DNA of 64,000 nt, from contig NC_071338.1 of assembly GCF_027744825.2 (NCBI RefSeq), positions 25,992,001 through 26,056,000 of the forward strand, in the 5' to 3' direction. Source of the DNA: Synchiropus splendidus (taxonomy: Eukaryota; Chordata; Actinopteri; Syngnathiformes; Callionymidae). This document shows, in pieces, positions 12,100 to 29,453 of the stretch (positions within the stretch are counted from its first letter, which is position 1; the number at the start of each line of letters is the position of its first letter). The notes below the pieces were generated by a model. The model was given only the letters and a program-made list of their open reading frames with translations. It was not told where the DNA came from and did no database searches. A program made the position numbers and the translations under genes.

Positions 12100-14570
12100 G
12101 AAGAGCAAACAGAGCAAGTAAAATATTACTTTTCTTAAACAAACACTCTCAGCAGACAAATTGGGTTTTGAAAAACAGGAGATTCCCTTCCATATCAGTT
12201 ACTGTTCCAACAGAAAAGCTAATGAACAGTGACGTAAGTGACGTAATAGCACATCACGAAACTAGCGCTTTAAAAATTTGGCATCAGACAAGAACTCCAT
12301 CCGGATGCCTCGATTGCTATCTGCAGTTAAAGGGAAATATGAATGAGATTCATAAATTATTGGGCTAAATGAAACTTGTTTTACCCTTATATTTATAGCA
12401 GTTATGATAATCTTTCATGCAGTTTGCGAAGCATAAAACCCAGCCGTGTACAATACTTAACAACCCGATTTTAGCACAATAATGTTGACAAAACATTGAC
12501 TTAAAGCAATAAATGAAAATGAAGTTTGACCCCTTTATTTCAGGGTTGATCAAGTACAATGTGTTTGAGTTTATGTCTATTGGATTCTAAAATAGACAGA
12601 GGAAGCAACAATGGAGTTGAACGCTATTCCTGATGTAGATTAAAACATTTGAGCTTTTGATATAGGAGCAACTCTTGAGATGGTGCAGTGTCTCCTGCTA
12701 GAAGTTAGTTGAGGCCGACACACAGACTTCAGCACTACGGCCCATTAAAAGCTGCAACATTAACCCTCTCAGAAGAGCTTCAAAAGGTCAAAAGGGGATC
12801 CCTAGAGATCAGAGGTGGAGAATGGGAGCATGCGCTGCTGCAAAGCTTGTTTACAGGAAGTTGTTGTATGAAAAAGGCAGCCACCCAGTGCTCCAGCTGA
12901 CTGCTATGGAGACAAATGAGGAGAGAGAGGGAGCATTCCTGCTGTCAGCTATTTCCTGTGGACATCAGGCGTCATGATTCTCCAAGAAGCACATGGAATC
13001 ATCGTGTGGTGCTGTTCAGGAAATGGAGCCTGTAAACTTCATTACGCAGTAAGCTTTTCTTTCAGCATTTTAAGATGATCAAAATACATTCTGATCACAA
13101 GATATCTGTAGCCACCACGATGAAGTTCACCCAAGCCAGAGTGCTCAGTTCACACAGTATAAATTAGTTGTTCAAGTACTTATTTGTAAGGGAATGTCAA
13201 ATTTCTGGCTGAAGTATACGACACAAACGCCAGTAATGACTGACCGTAGAAAGCTGTGGAGAAAAGCAAAAACCAATAGACTCAATTTGAAGTTTTCTGG
13301 CTGGATTACAACAGAAATGAGTGTCCTTTAAAGGTGTCCTTAAAACCCTTATCACAAACCTATAAGCACCAACAGAGTTAAGTTGGGGCATAAACTATAG
13401 CTTTAGCTGATAGAGACAAAACGAGATTTTCAGGATTTCCTCATTTTCCCAAAGCTACATCATAGAAATGGGTCAGAGAGGCCCACTTCGGGCCTAGCAG
13501 TGTAAACACCAAGGCGTTAGCTAGCTGACTTCCTGAGGTCTGATACCATCTCCTGACGCAAAATAACGCAGTATAAACAAGTACAAAGGAAATACTATAT
13601 CCCAAAGTTGCACTAGACAAGATTGGCTTCTATAGACTAGTGGTCCACATGCTAACAAAAAGCATGCAGGAACAAGGACAAGTGTGTTTTTCAGTTGACA
13701 GATACATGGCAAAACGGCATGGACACAATCGAAGCAGGTCAGTATACAGCAAGAATGCATTTCCGAAATATGTTCTTAGAGGGGCAGTCAACAAGGTTAA
13801 AAAAAAGTCATGCCAAGTCAGTTTTATACTACATTCACTCTACAATTCCATCAACCACGTAGCCGTAAGGCAATGAAAAGGTGAGAGGTGAGAAAATTAT
13901 GAAAAGGTTGGAGAAAGGACTGACAGTTTGCATAATGATTTTGAGAATAAAATATAAAAATTGATCATTTATTCACATTATTTCTAATATTTCTTCAATA
14001 GCATCTAGGAAATGTGTCCAGACTGGTCCATAGTTGAAGTCAACTGTTGAGAGACATGAGATACAGCAGACAGACGGCTCAATTTAACCCCTAAATAAAG
14101 CTGGCAGAGCAGTCTGTCAGACACCAGCGGGACGTGAAACATTGAATTTCTCATATCTACACTTAGTTAACTATTGTATTTAAACATAAACAAATAATGA
14201 TGTTGGAGACAAACTCAACAAATAAGTTTCGTCATAAAACAGTTTCAAGAGAGACTGTAGTGTGTCCAACACATGATCCAAGTTATTGCCAAAATGACAA
14301 CATTTTTGTCATTATTTTTTTCGTCCATATCCCCAGCTGACAGATATGAGCATTTCTGTGTCTGACAGAGAGCGACCAATGCTGCAAAATGAGAAAATGC
14401 TTGTATATTTTACCAGTCTCAGTTTTACCTCTAGTATATGCCCAAATAAAGAAAACCACACAATCAGGTTTATTGCTTTCCTTTCTCGGTTGTGGCTAAA
14501 CAGGTAATAATTATGTAGTTAAAGAGCGGACTGTCATTTCCTCCAACAGGGGATGTCTGGTGAATTATGT
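12100..14570. other. DENND2B 5' intron, no gene seen
   Basis: Unremarkable AT-rich sequence upstream of the ATG exon. Short frames on both strands have neither splice context nor recognisable motifs. Confidence 0.5.
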
Positions 14571-14937
14571 TTTATTAGTCCTATGCATTATACAATCGTA
14601 AAGAAACGCCACTCAGGTGGTTATAACGGGATGCCATATTGGAAAAAGACATTGACCCCTATTATGCAGCTAAATAAAAAAATGTAGGTCACCTTTTTAG
14701 ATAGCAGTCTTTAATCCTTGAATCCTAATTTCACCAACATCTTCAAAGAAGCTATAATTTCACTCATGTGACTGTTTTTCTCTCGAGCCAGAGAAACACA
14801 ACACCGCCCAGCTGCCTCATCGTTTTTTATCATAACATGCTTTGTCATGATCCTGTCCAGGAGCTCTATTAATGAGACATTTTCCTCAGAAACAAGAGCA
14901 TATTCATGAAGGAGTACAGCAGAGTCTCGCATCAGCT
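14571..14937 (-). other. Unrecognised minus-strand reading frame, possible terminal exon
   Basis: A 73-codon frame (14711-14932) reads as one amphipathic helical segment rich in E, K, L and S (for example LLHEYALVSEENVSLIELLD) and ends at TAA. An AATAAA signal lies about 135 bases downstream (plus TTTATT at 14571-14576). Upstream there is an acceptor-like tract, TATTCCATCTCCAGTAG. If the first AG is used the frame opens on a TAG stop; the second AG of this tandem acceptor, or the internal ATG, avoids it. I recognise no family. It may be the last exon of a small gene nested in the DENND2B 5' intron, a pseudogene, or chance. Confidence 0.25.
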
Positions 14938-15014
14938 ACTGGAGATGGAATAAAGAAGCCTTTGTGCTTGGCATGTCCTTGAAAAAGAGAGAGCTGTGGT
15001 TAAAGAGTAAGTCC

Positions 15015-15290
15015 TCACCCAGGTGGCTGCGAGGGCTGTGTGTGTTTGGGAGGGTGCGGGTGTGTACACATTATACTTAATTGGGTGAAAAGTGCTTCAA
15101 AGAGCGCACCCACGTCCTTGACCGTGTCAGTAAACTCGCGGATATGCCGCTCTCTTGACACCCAGCAAGAATCTAGCACCGTCTGCTCGGCCCGTCCGTC
15201 GTCCACACTCACGCTACTATGAAGGGGTGGCGGCTTTGAAATGAAAGGAACACACCTGGACTGAGTCTTAGGAGCTTTTTCAGAATTCAA
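15015..15290 (-). other. Unrecognised minus-strand open segment ending near a strong splice donor
   Basis: An open frame without an upstream ATG covers this segment and includes a helical stretch (RERHIREFTDTVKDV, then GALFEALFTQL). A good donor, CCACCTGG/GTGAGG, lies at its low-coordinate end. A possible acceptor (CCTAAGACTCAG or CAGTCCAG) precedes it with a poor pyrimidine tract. The phase of the strong donor does not join cleanly to the frame at 14711-14932, so I could not build a consistent two-exon model. Unknown function. Confidence 0.2.
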
Positions 15291-15299
15291 CTCAGACAA

Positions 15300-18200
15300 T
15301 TACGCTCACACCCACCATTCTGAGGTTGACACAATGGAAGATGTGAAGCTTCCATAATGACCAAACCTCTACTGACCTCAATCGGGATGTATTTTTTAAT
15401 CACGTAACGCCGAAGAAAATGGGGTGAAGCTTAAATGAAGTATATCCTGCACTCAACTTCCCTGCTAAACACAACTCCAGCACCCCGTCGTAAAGGTTTT
15501 TTAAATCACTGACCCAGATTATACGCTGCCAAGAAACAGTGATGACAAGTTGATACTTTAAATCTCTAAAAATTCATCCATTACTCACATTCTTAATCCC
15601 CACAGACTCACACGGACCAGCCTGCGCATACACACAGATTCTCAAGACAAACCAGTTCTGCTCACCATGGTGAGACAGTCTTAACAATTATGAGTGTCTT
15701 CTAATAACTCATTCATCTGAGGTCATCCTCGTTTCATGATGGAATTCGATACACAATGGCCTTTAAACCTCAAAATGTCAAAGTGAAATTCATGCTGTTA
15801 TGCACTGATATTTCAGGGTGGAGAAACGCATAACTGTGTCCACACGATGAGCCTCCTCGACTTGCTTAAACAGAGTGAGAAAACATTTGGACTAGACCAA
15901 AGCAGACTGTTCTTGAGTCGTGATGGAACAGCATGTCAATATGTCCTGACTGGCGGGAGTAGAATGCAGACACACCTCACGCTTTTATCACTCACTGAAG
16001 CCGTGCAGACACCAGTGGAAGACAAGAAATTGCCCCCTTAAACTCCAGCAAAATAAAATGTTTAGTATTTTCTAATGATACAAGAAGTAAAACATTCAAA
16101 AAGACAAGCTCTAGAATGAAGATTGTTTAATTTTCATTGTTGGAGCTTCAGCTGTAACAACAGCTTCAACTGTTGCAGCGCACGATGGGATTCACAGGAA
16201 GATTAGTGGGGATTCTTTTGTAGCCCAGCCTTGTGTTATGGTCAGCACAACACAAGTGAACACACTGCTCTGCCCCAAAACCACATTAAAATGTATAGAC
16301 AAGTGAGGGATGCTATGTGTCCTTGAACAGGGATCCAGTAAAGAGAAGAATGTTCAGCTCATCGTGTAGCAGTAAAGGTTTCACGCAGTGCTAAATTGCA
16401 TGCAGTCTGTAACAACACGTGTCATCTAAAATAGAATACTGTTTTGTTGAAAGTCTATTTTTGACATCTTGAATCTCTGACAATTTTGATATAAAGCACA
16501 CCCAGATCGGCTGGTGCTCCTGGCAGTCGAATAGAGTCATACCTATATAATTACAAATGCAAATGCCTAAATAGCCTGCGTGCATGCCAGAGTGTGGTCT
16601 GTCGAGTGGAACCGTTTCCTCCCTCAAGTCCATTTTTTTAGGAAAGCCCTTCTGTGCAAGTCTGATATGAGTGTGCACAGCTGTTGAAGCAGGCATGTGG
16701 AAAACTGGCTAACATCCATCTGAGTAGCAGCAGGGGGGTAGAGATTGCGACCGAGTTGACCTCCGACCTCTTGGACTTTGCCAGGAGCCGAAAAACCCAC
16801 ACTGTTGTGTGTCATGAAATACAGCCCTTTAGAGTTGGAAAAAGAAATGGCATTGAATCTTAAAGAAGAAAATGAAGTTTCTCTGCAAAATTAAAACCTG
16901 TGCGCTTCAATTTGTGAGGCAACAGCACCACTATGCTATGAACCAGCGGCATGTCACTGTTACAAAATCATTAAGCCACTGTTTTTAGGAACTGGCTTGT
17001 CAAGAATAGAACATGACATCATCCTGTCATGGGTGCGCCACTCTTACAATCAACCTGTCCCAACAAGCGCTGAGGGATTAACAGAGCCGACTTTGTTTGC
17101 CGTCACAAAGATCAAATGTTGGGTGGAGAGCAAACACGGAGCGTTTAGCTGGAGATGACGTGCAAAAGAGTATTTGAACTCATCTTCATCCTGCAGCACT
17201 GACTGACAAATGTGTGTAATGCTACTTCATTCTCCTTTCAGTCTTTTAAAACAATCAAACAAGAAATCATAGAAACAACTCTACAAATATATGATTTGAA
17301 CATACAATAACTGTCTTAATGTGCCGTATAAAACATAACCAAGGTGTGATTTCTGCTTGAATAAAATGTAACGGTGAGAACTTGCTGAATGGAACTGCAA
17401 CTCTACACTAGAGAAATGAATGAAAACATGGCTTTTATCATGCAATATTTTTTCACACTGTATCCTTGTTTTCACAAGCTCTACTTCAATATGCGTTCTC
17501 CTCTTTATTTCAGAATAAGATTACGTCCTTTATATGAAATAATGGGTGTGATTTGAATAATATATTTGAATATAATCAGACTTTGTGAGACAGACAGAGA
17601 CAGAGTGGGTATTTTTTGCCTGTTTATCTCTCCTTGCAGGTGTCCTTTTTTTTAGATCTGGTGTTTCATGAATGAGGCAAAACAGCTCACCCTCGTGCGT
17701 ATAGATGATTAAACGAAAAGTAGTGGAGGACATTAAAAATGAATTACAAGACACTGAAATCACTTTTGTCTTCAAAAACAAACCTGACCCAATTATGGTT
17801 TAAACAGGATTTATTACGGCACTCGGAGTAAGCTTGAGAGGAGGTTGCCAAAGTCATTGAGACTTGATCTTATCTGCCTCCTGAGATATTTCAGTCTAGG
17901 CCCAAAAGACAAACAAAGAGAATATGCTTCCATTCCAGGAATACGAGAAGTCACAAGGCTGAACATCCCATACCCAAAATCTCCACTTGGAAAATGCTAG
18001 ATTTGAAAAAGAAAACAGTAATAATAATTAATAGTTAGGTAAATAATTGTAGGTCAAGCAAAAGAACATCAGTGTCTGATTTAAATATATATTATGTAAG
18101 GTACTATCAAGTCAATAATAAGAGGTAATAACCCAGGTTTAACTGATTAAAACTCAAGCTCAGGAAGAATCACGGCAGTTTTAATTAAGATTCCACCCCA

Positions 18201-20394
18201 TATTGAATGAAGAAACAAACTCTTTCTGTGAGGCTGCGTGAACAACGGTCTCTTTGAAAGAGCCTGTTGACATGAGCGTCTGTCTCTGTTGCAGCCAACA
18301 GAACAGAAGGGAATCTGTTCAATAGCTTTGTCCGGCCGAAAGGAACTTGCTATTGTTTGATCGGCACAATAGAAAGTCTTTATGGAAATAGACCCTTGCC
18401 ATGTTAGCACTACGCAGAACATAAATCTGTCGGCGTAAAGTCCGTCGGTTAGCTTGTATATAATGAGCGCAACGTTGGTCAAATCGTTTACATTCATTTC
18501 AGGAGTAGAACTACGTTGTAGCAGCTTGTTTACAGCTCATGCTAAAGACATTAACTGGACATCTTAATGACCGACACAGCTGTAGCAGCAGTGGGCCCTA
18601 TGAATACACTATGTTTGGAAGGTTTAACTGTAAATCAAGTATTCATTTATACGAGGTAATGACATTACATGGCACGACATTCATAATACATATTGTGACG
18701 TACAAGTAAAACCCATCTTGAAAGATGATGATGATATCCAGGCACGTTATCTTGGCAGCTTAAATCGTGTTCGGAGTGCAACAAACCTGCCGAGCATTTC
18801 TCTTCTCCCCTGTATAACAGTAGATAATGGACTGAGGGGATATTGGGAAAGTATATTACAAATTCAGTTGCATTCAATAGTCACAATACTCACCTACGAA
18901 ACATTATTGAACATGCATTGAAGTCATCTAAAACAGCTTCATTTCATGAGAAACAGGTGGAATTATCTTTGGACAACAACCCTGACTGGTCAGATATTAA
19001 AGTCAGGTTACTGCCTTTCTTATTGAGCTGACAAGATATTAACTATCGCTTCCAACCAGGAACCATCTGCTTGCAATTACTGCTGCTTCTCTCTTCTAAG
19101 TAACTGCTTCATGCCTGAACAGTGAGCTCTCGGTCCACTTTCTTGACTAGCTACTTGTTCAGGTCCCACCCCAAATCTCTAGCAACAACCCAATAACTGG
19201 CCACTTTTTAAATTTCAGTGGCCTGTTGTTATAGCCAGGCAGAACTCCTAAAGTGAAAGAAAAGATGTGACAGAAACTTTCTTTAAATGACCGTTGACTG
19301 ATAAAAATGAAAATCTGATTTTGTTCCCTTTTGAATAATAGAGCAGGACACAATTCAAAAACCACAACTTATACTGGAAAGTCTTCTAAAGATGCTCGTA
19401 AAAACTATATTTTTGCTTTTCAACTTGTCTATTTTCCATCACAACCTGTCAGGATGTGTTCCACTTGTCCTCAGCGCTGGGTGCTCTTATAATCTCAGCA
19501 CTTGCTTCCATTTTTGTTGGTAGTGTGTATGTTTGTTTACTTTATTTAAAAAATAAACTTTGAAGACAACATTTGAACACATTTTCTTGCAGGGCTGTAA
19601 CATAAATGGGAGTCATTGAGCTGTGAATGCTTCATATGCTGTAAAGAAAATTAATAGATAGGTACTAACAATTTTTAAAACCAGAAAAATATATGTATAA
19701 CTTACACAAGTACTTCAATAAAACCAACTTTGTTTCCTATTGTAGTTGTTATTTGGGATGGTGGCAAGCGACATTCATTCTCATTAGGTTTGTGTCCACA
19801 TAAAATGACTGTCGACCCATTAAGCGTTTGGGAATACACCTCTAAACTGATGTCACTTTTAAGGTAAATCACATGGCAAGAACACAGAGAGATGAACATA
19901 TTATCTGAATCATTTTACAACCTGAAGAAAAGGTCTGTTTGTGTGCTCATCTTTACATCAAGGTGATTCAGCATATTTTACAGTCTACATATTTCCATAA
20001 GTTACTGGTCAAAGTAAGAAGAAATTGCCAATTTAAATCAATCTAATGTGTTGCACTACTTGTCTTTATCGACCAGTTATGTAAACAAGAGGGACAGAAG
20101 CACGTACAGTATGTGTGTTATCTCTTCAGAATAGAAAGAAATGACCTAGAAGTACAAACCCAGTCTGGTGTTAGCACTAGCATGTTGCTGCTCATCTTAG
20201 TGAAAACAAGTCGATGACCAAATATGGTCACGTGAGTTCTAAATCGCTTCACGCGAATTTGAAAGTATTTTGCAGAATAGTTGAGCATTCCTTCTATTAA
20301 ATATCACGTATGCCCTGGTGATTTCACCACTGTTTTCGATGGTTCCCCACAGCAAACATGGAGAACTTCCCTGTCAAAAGTGTAGCGGTTTTAC
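15300..20394. other. Long DENND2B 5' intron or intergenic stretch, no gene seen
   Basis: About 5 kb on both strands without a recognisable exon, RNA gene or clear transposon. The ASCL3 and AKIP1 genes that occupy the equivalent human interval were looked for as protein motifs (a bHLH for ASCL3) and not found. The longest frame (18147-18497, minus) has no supporting context. Confidence 0.5.
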
Positions 20395-20690
20395 CTGAAG
20401 ATTTCCCCTCTCATCCATGGCGGAGGTCATTTTGCCGGATTATAATCCCAGTGCGACGCCTCAATCCTCTCTCTCTACACTGAGAAGAAGTTTGGCCGAA
20501 TACCTGCCCTCCTCACTAGGTTCAGAGTCATGTCTTTCCAAGCCAAGCCGACATGTGAAGGGGGGAAAAGAGAGCGCCCTCCTGCTCGTGCGGTTCCAGC
20601 CTACTGCTGAGTGTCGGAGGCTGGACTTGTTGCCATGGTGACGGGTTGTTTGCCCCCCACTTTTGTCAAGCTCTGGCCCCATGTCCTCTG
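20395..20690 (-). promoter_or_regulatory. Candidate untranslated first exon of DENND2B (model A)
   Basis: On the minus strand a GC-richer block carries a strong-context ATG (CCGCCATGG, start codon at 20416-20418) and ends in a splice donor, CTTCAG/GTAAAACC, with exon end at 20395. Spliced to the acceptor at 12099 the frame from this ATG is not that of MTANKSS. The block would therefore act as an untranslated first exon carrying an upstream open frame, not as an alternative N-terminus. Start site unknown; inferred from donor, composition and position. Confidence 0.3.
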
Positions 20691-23329
20691 CTTGCCAGCC
20701 ATTCCCTGCATGGTTTATTGTGGCCGAGGAGTGCGGATGAATATTCAGGAGTGAGCGTTGGTTTCACTCCTGTCACTGAATAGAGTTATTTGACAAAGAT
20801 CTGGCGCTTATGGCTCATGGACCGTGATGGATTACCGCCTCAATGCCTTGTAATTTCTGTGTAATGTGTTCGAAGGAGAAACACTGCATGCATGATAATC
20901 GGTATGAGGACTAATTCCATATCAGTCAAAGCCTCATGAGAGTCAGATCTAAACAGTTTCACCATAGAGTTCATATCAGTCATTTATTTCTTTTTATTTT
21001 TAATTTTCTGTTTTTTTTCATGCTTTTGTTGCTTAAAACAGAAGAGAATGGAAAGTAAATCATGCAGTATTTTCAAGACTAAAATTCATTATCCTTAGTT
21101 TTAGGGTACCTTAATATACATATACTGTAGAGCAATTGTTCATATTGAAAATTAAAAAAAATGTACTAAATTTTATAACGAAATAAAAGTCAAAACTCAC
21201 AGCCTTTCAGACTGTTTATCCAGCTGCCTGTTGGTCGTGGTTTGCTTTCAAATGACGCAGGAGTTATAAACGTGCTTTACTACCCCATGGTAGCAGTATA
21301 TCACCATAATTAATAAGAATCTGATATGATTTTATGCATATGAAAGTCATAAATCCTTCTCTGCTCTCTCCAAAATACCCCCCCCCCCAAAAAAAAAACA
21401 AAAAAACAGAGCATTTTGAGGCTTCCACTCAGCTGGAAACCTTTAGTTCGACTTTTCTCACAGACGCTTCAATGTCTCATAAAGATTGTCCTTCCTGAAG
21501 ACATGTGACGTATCCTCCTCCGAACAAAACAAGAGAACACAGCGAGCATTTGTCGACTCAAATCTTAAACTTGTGGGAGTCTTTTCACCACCATGTGTAT
21601 CTGGAATTCTACTAAAAACCCACTTCCTTCACTTCTGCAAATATCCACCCACCATCCAGCAAGTTAAATCCTAACATCTGTGTTGTGGATTCTCCATTAA
21701 AACCTCAAAACAAAGTCAGGATCTGAGTCTCGTCATTATACACCTGCTAACGCTTCACTCATGAAAGAGAGAACAATAACGGTCTCAGAAAACATCACAG
21801 AAAGTGTTTGTCTAGGATTCACTCAAGAGCTGAAATACCTCCAACATTTATGGGGGGATTATTGTTCTGAGACGCCAGGAGCTTCTGCCACCTACACTCC
21901 AAAAATGTGGCTCAAATCCTCACTCAGGGCCTGTAGACATTCCCAGGACCAGGAGGTTAAGAGAAAGTGTGAACACATAAACGGAAAGCAGCCTGAGGCG
22001 ACTCTTAAACTGCTGCTCGGTGGTTTTTAGGATGCTCAGGTTTTAGCTGTGTCACGTGGGGAGATGAGGACTACACTAACTACTTTCCTGAACTTAAATG
22101 ATCTACTCATAGCAAGACAAACACTACTCTATAAATATTCTGTAAAAATGAATACATTCTATTTATTATTGTTATTGTTGTCACTGTTGTGTGTTATGCT
22201 GTTCTTTTTTTCTCCCATACTTTTTTACTTTAAAACAAAGTGTTAGAATTAAAGAGTTTACTGCAATTCTTGAGAGAAAATTGGTTATTAATAATGGCAC
22301 TACAAGTAACTAGGGGTGTTAAATATAACAAACCTTACAAGTGAGGTAGATTGGAGTAAAAGAACAAAAGCAGATTCATGTTTCAAAATGATAGAAGTAA
22401 ACATCAAAGCCAGTAACAAAAGAATAATGATATGACGGCAGATAATCTTATTATATACCACATTAACAACTAAGAAACAAATGAAGGAAAACAATGCCAG
22501 TCTATAAGCAGTAAGAAAAAGTATTTGTGGAAGTTATAAATGAGTCCCAAAACTAAAAATAGCACCAGCTCTGGCAGGATATGATGCAAAGTTGACACGA
22601 AAAACTTCATTGCACAGTTCGCAAACATTTCCAATGCTCTGAACACTGCGCATAAAATTCTCATTTAAAAATGACATTTACATTCATGCTTGCATTTGTT
22701 ATTATAACTACCTGTTGTGAACTGCATTTATTCTGTCAGTCTTTAGGTAGCATAGTAAACTGCTAAGCAGTACTTGAAAGAAGAATAAACGTCTACCTTT
22801 AAACAGCTTAATTTGGCGAAGAGCAGGGTTTCTGTCTGCTGAAAAGATAGGAAGCCACCAAGAAGTCGTGAGGAAGAAAATATTTTTTGACAAAAACAGC
22901 TGCGGATAGACTTTTACATGACAGTTTCCTTGTGCATAATGTGTGGTTTATGTGGCAGCTTTCACATCTAAACCCACCTAAGGCACAGATAAACTTGTCA
23001 AGCCAGTTGTTCACATGTTCTAATACAGGATTGTACATGTATCACATTTGCTTTCAGACAGGAAAACATCCAAACTCTGTTGAGGTAAGGGATGAGTCCA
23101 CATTTTCTCAAAGTGTTAAATGTCATTATTAGCTGACGATGAACTTGAATTTATCCACCTGAAGTGATGCCAGAAAGCGACATGTTAACAACTGCGTTCT
23201 TCACAAGGACGTTCATTTATCTCTATCATGGTGGACAGACTCAACATCCCGAAGGTCAGCGACCTCAAAGAAAGAACAGAAACCCAGCACAGAACGATGC
23301 GGTAAACAATAGACTGAGCCTTATTCGAA
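20691..23329. other. DENND2B 5' intron, no gene seen
   Basis: AT-rich sequence with a C11-A10 homopolymer junction at 21378-21398. Short frames near 22,800-23,040 have no splice or family support. Confidence 0.45.
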
Positions 23330-23622
23330 GACTGGGACGCCCCCTCTCGGTCAAGACGCGAGACTGCAACTGAAACCCGTCACACTAAAACATCAGGAGA
23401 TCAGTACAAACATTAAAAACGTTTTTTGTAATGAACGAATACTTCAAAACCGAGAGCATCTTTGCGAGTATTCGCTGACAAACAAGAGTGGAGGTCACAT
23501 GGGACACTCCTCCGCCGCGCTGCCACATCTGTCACCAACTCTCCTCAAAACGCATCGGAAGACAAAGTGACTTGGTTTTTACCGTCTCGATCGGCGAAGA
23601 GCTGAAGGAAAAAGACGTTTAC

Positions 23623-23800
23623 CTCTCGCTTTTGTGCGTGCGCGGACCCTTTAGTGGTCCATTCTTGAGCAGACGGGCTGTGCAGCCAGGAAACTTGTTC
23701 TACTGCAGAGGGAAAGTTCTCAGTATCACTGCGAAGAGGGAAAAAAGGGAAAAGTGGAAAAGTGAACTGCACAGGAAACAGTGACGCAGCAGTGATTTCA
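23623..23800 (-). promoter_or_regulatory. Candidate distal first exon / CpG-rich promoter of DENND2B (model B)
   Basis: The interval 23,330-23,700 has more CpG dinucleotides than its surroundings and contains a minus-strand donor, GCGAGAG/GTAAACG, with exon end at 23623. It lies about 1 kb beyond the likely 3' end of TMEM9B, where the main promoter of the next co-directional gene would be expected. No in-frame coding start was found, consistent with an untranslated exon. Confidence 0.3.
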
Positions 23801-24616
23801 CTGGATAAAAAGACTGAGAAGGTCTTTTCAGAGTGGCTTCCTTCAGCAGATCAATAACTGTGGGCAGACACTCGCTTCACGGTGCCTCAGACTTGGTCAT
23901 CTCAGGTGTCTGTCTGCAGTGGTCAGTGACTGACCACTCTTAACTGAGCAAAGGCAAAGTGAAAAAGTGCAGAGAGCCAGTGTTGACCGAACTGTTATGA
24001 TGGCTGTCAGTCATCTATGACTCAAACTGAGGATCAAAACGTTCTGAAATTACTACAGGAGTAAATTAAAGAGCAAAAAACATTCTTTTTCCCACAAAAA
24101 AAATTGAGAACATCAGTAATTGTTCAATAAACATGCATTCTGTTGAGTCTGCAGCACTGCAGATGTCTTGGCCTCTGACTTCCCTTTCCAATTCAATAAA
24201 GTTTATTTTTCTGCAGACCACATGAGGCACTAGCCATGAAGTTGAGGCTCATCAGTAGGGAAAACGGGAGAATAGGTTAAAGAAGGCACCACATCACATC
24301 ACACACAAGTGGATTTTCACAATGGGCACTTACCTGGAGACCAACAACATGCAGTGAGGGCCCCTCCTGAAAGTAACATATGGTTGACATACATCATGAT
24401 GTGTGAAAAAAAAAAAAGAGGTATGTGAAGTGCACCCCAAATTCAGCTCCTCATGACCCTGGCTAGGTGCGACAGCTTGTCACCTGTGGCAGACGCGGAT
24501 AACAGAAATAGTGACAACAAAAGCTTCATTTGCTGCAAAGATTCTACAGTGACAAAAACACGCACGTACCACAGACCTTTCATGAGCAGACAGTTCACAA
24601 GCATTTATAATAAATA

Positions 24617-24899
24617 TTTATTAAGACAGTTAACGGTTTCATGATCAAGATTTGTAACAGTAACTTTCATCTACTACTACATTGATCTCGGAGGGAACTG
24701 ATTGGTTAGCAAACACAGACTTGACCTTAGAAGGTGAACTTCAAAAGTATGTTACACACAAGCTCTTCCAGTCACCATGCAGCGGACAAAACCGATGGAA
24801 GATTATGGTGTCGTGTTAAAGTCACTGTCCACGAAAACCACTACACTGAAAACAGCCATGATCAACATAACATCTGAAAATATTTTTGAAACATTTATT
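24617..24899 (-). terminator. Candidate TMEM9B poly(A) signals
   Basis: Two minus-strand AATAAA hexamers follow the stop codon at 25158: one at 24894-24899, about 260 bases downstream, and one at 24617-24622, about 540 bases downstream. Either could end the transcript; the sequence does not say which is used. Confidence 0.45.
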
Positions 24900-25157
24900 G
24901 GTCCCTACCTTCATTTTCCTGGAAAAAAAAAAAAGTCGCATAACTTGGCACACCTGCGAACGATTTAGCTGACAGAGAGTTCTCCTTCTCAGCACCCAAC
25001 TTGTGCAAAATGTACTCACAGTAATAGTGTGCTGTAGTTGGACTTGAGTTCAGTTTTGATCATTGAAAAGAATACAAGCCACAAATCATAAACAAGTAAC
25101 AGAGACAGATATTGGGCGAGGATCACAGTGGCGTGTGTGTTTCTACTGCATGAAGCT

Positions 25158-28811
<3,654 letters not shown>

Positions 28812-28929
28812 TGTTGCGGTCTTACAAAACAAATAAAAAATAAACACACATATACCGCACGCCAGTCAATAATTAAAGGTGACGCGACGCAGGGACTCGA
28901 CAGTAGCCATGAGAGGATAAACAGAGAGT

Positions 28930-29000
28930 CAGCTGACTTCCGTTCACTATGGCGCTCCGCTTCCGGTGTGGTGGTCATCGACGAAGCTAACCGTAATTAC
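28930..29000 (-). promoter_or_regulatory. TMEM9B promoter region with ETS-type sites
   Basis: Upstream of the TMEM9B ATG there is a CG-richer stretch with two CTTCCG ETS/GABP-like cores (about 28938-28943 and 28960-28966) beside an ATGGCG. This is a common arrangement at TATA-less housekeeping promoters. The next gene (SCUBE2) probably ends only about 450 bases further up. Confidence 0.4.
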
Positions 29001-29453
29001 TGGCGTCATTTTTTCCGCTGTTATATGTTTATCCGTTTCATTTTAATTATCATTTATTAATTGAAATGCACGTTTTATTTATTTTTACTCACGAGTTACT
29101 TGCGTCGACCAAAAGCACATTCGTCGATGAAGTTCAAAAGTTTATTTTCCTGAATTAAGAAATGCGGAAATTCATTTTTCTCTCAAAATGTAGGCATCTA
29201 CTTTGATGGAGGAGTAGACTCTTCTTGTTCGGTCGTTCCAAGAAGCTGATTATTCAGTATTATTCCTCCTCCTTATATTTCTTTTTAACTAGAATCGCTT
29301 CTATGTTATGTCACCATAAACATATCTGTATCCCTGACGATATTTTTTTCCAATTCGATTCATCTTTAGCCTCACAATGTCCTCTTATAATAAAGAAATG
29401 ACCATATTGTTAAACAGAGATGTAAACACCAGCAGCACACGAACCATTCTATC

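Noticed and set aside
14711..15299. Possible TEX12-like meiotic protein from the two helical frames
   Set aside because: Only general coiled-coil resemblance; no alignable block beyond composition, and the two frames do not splice in phase.
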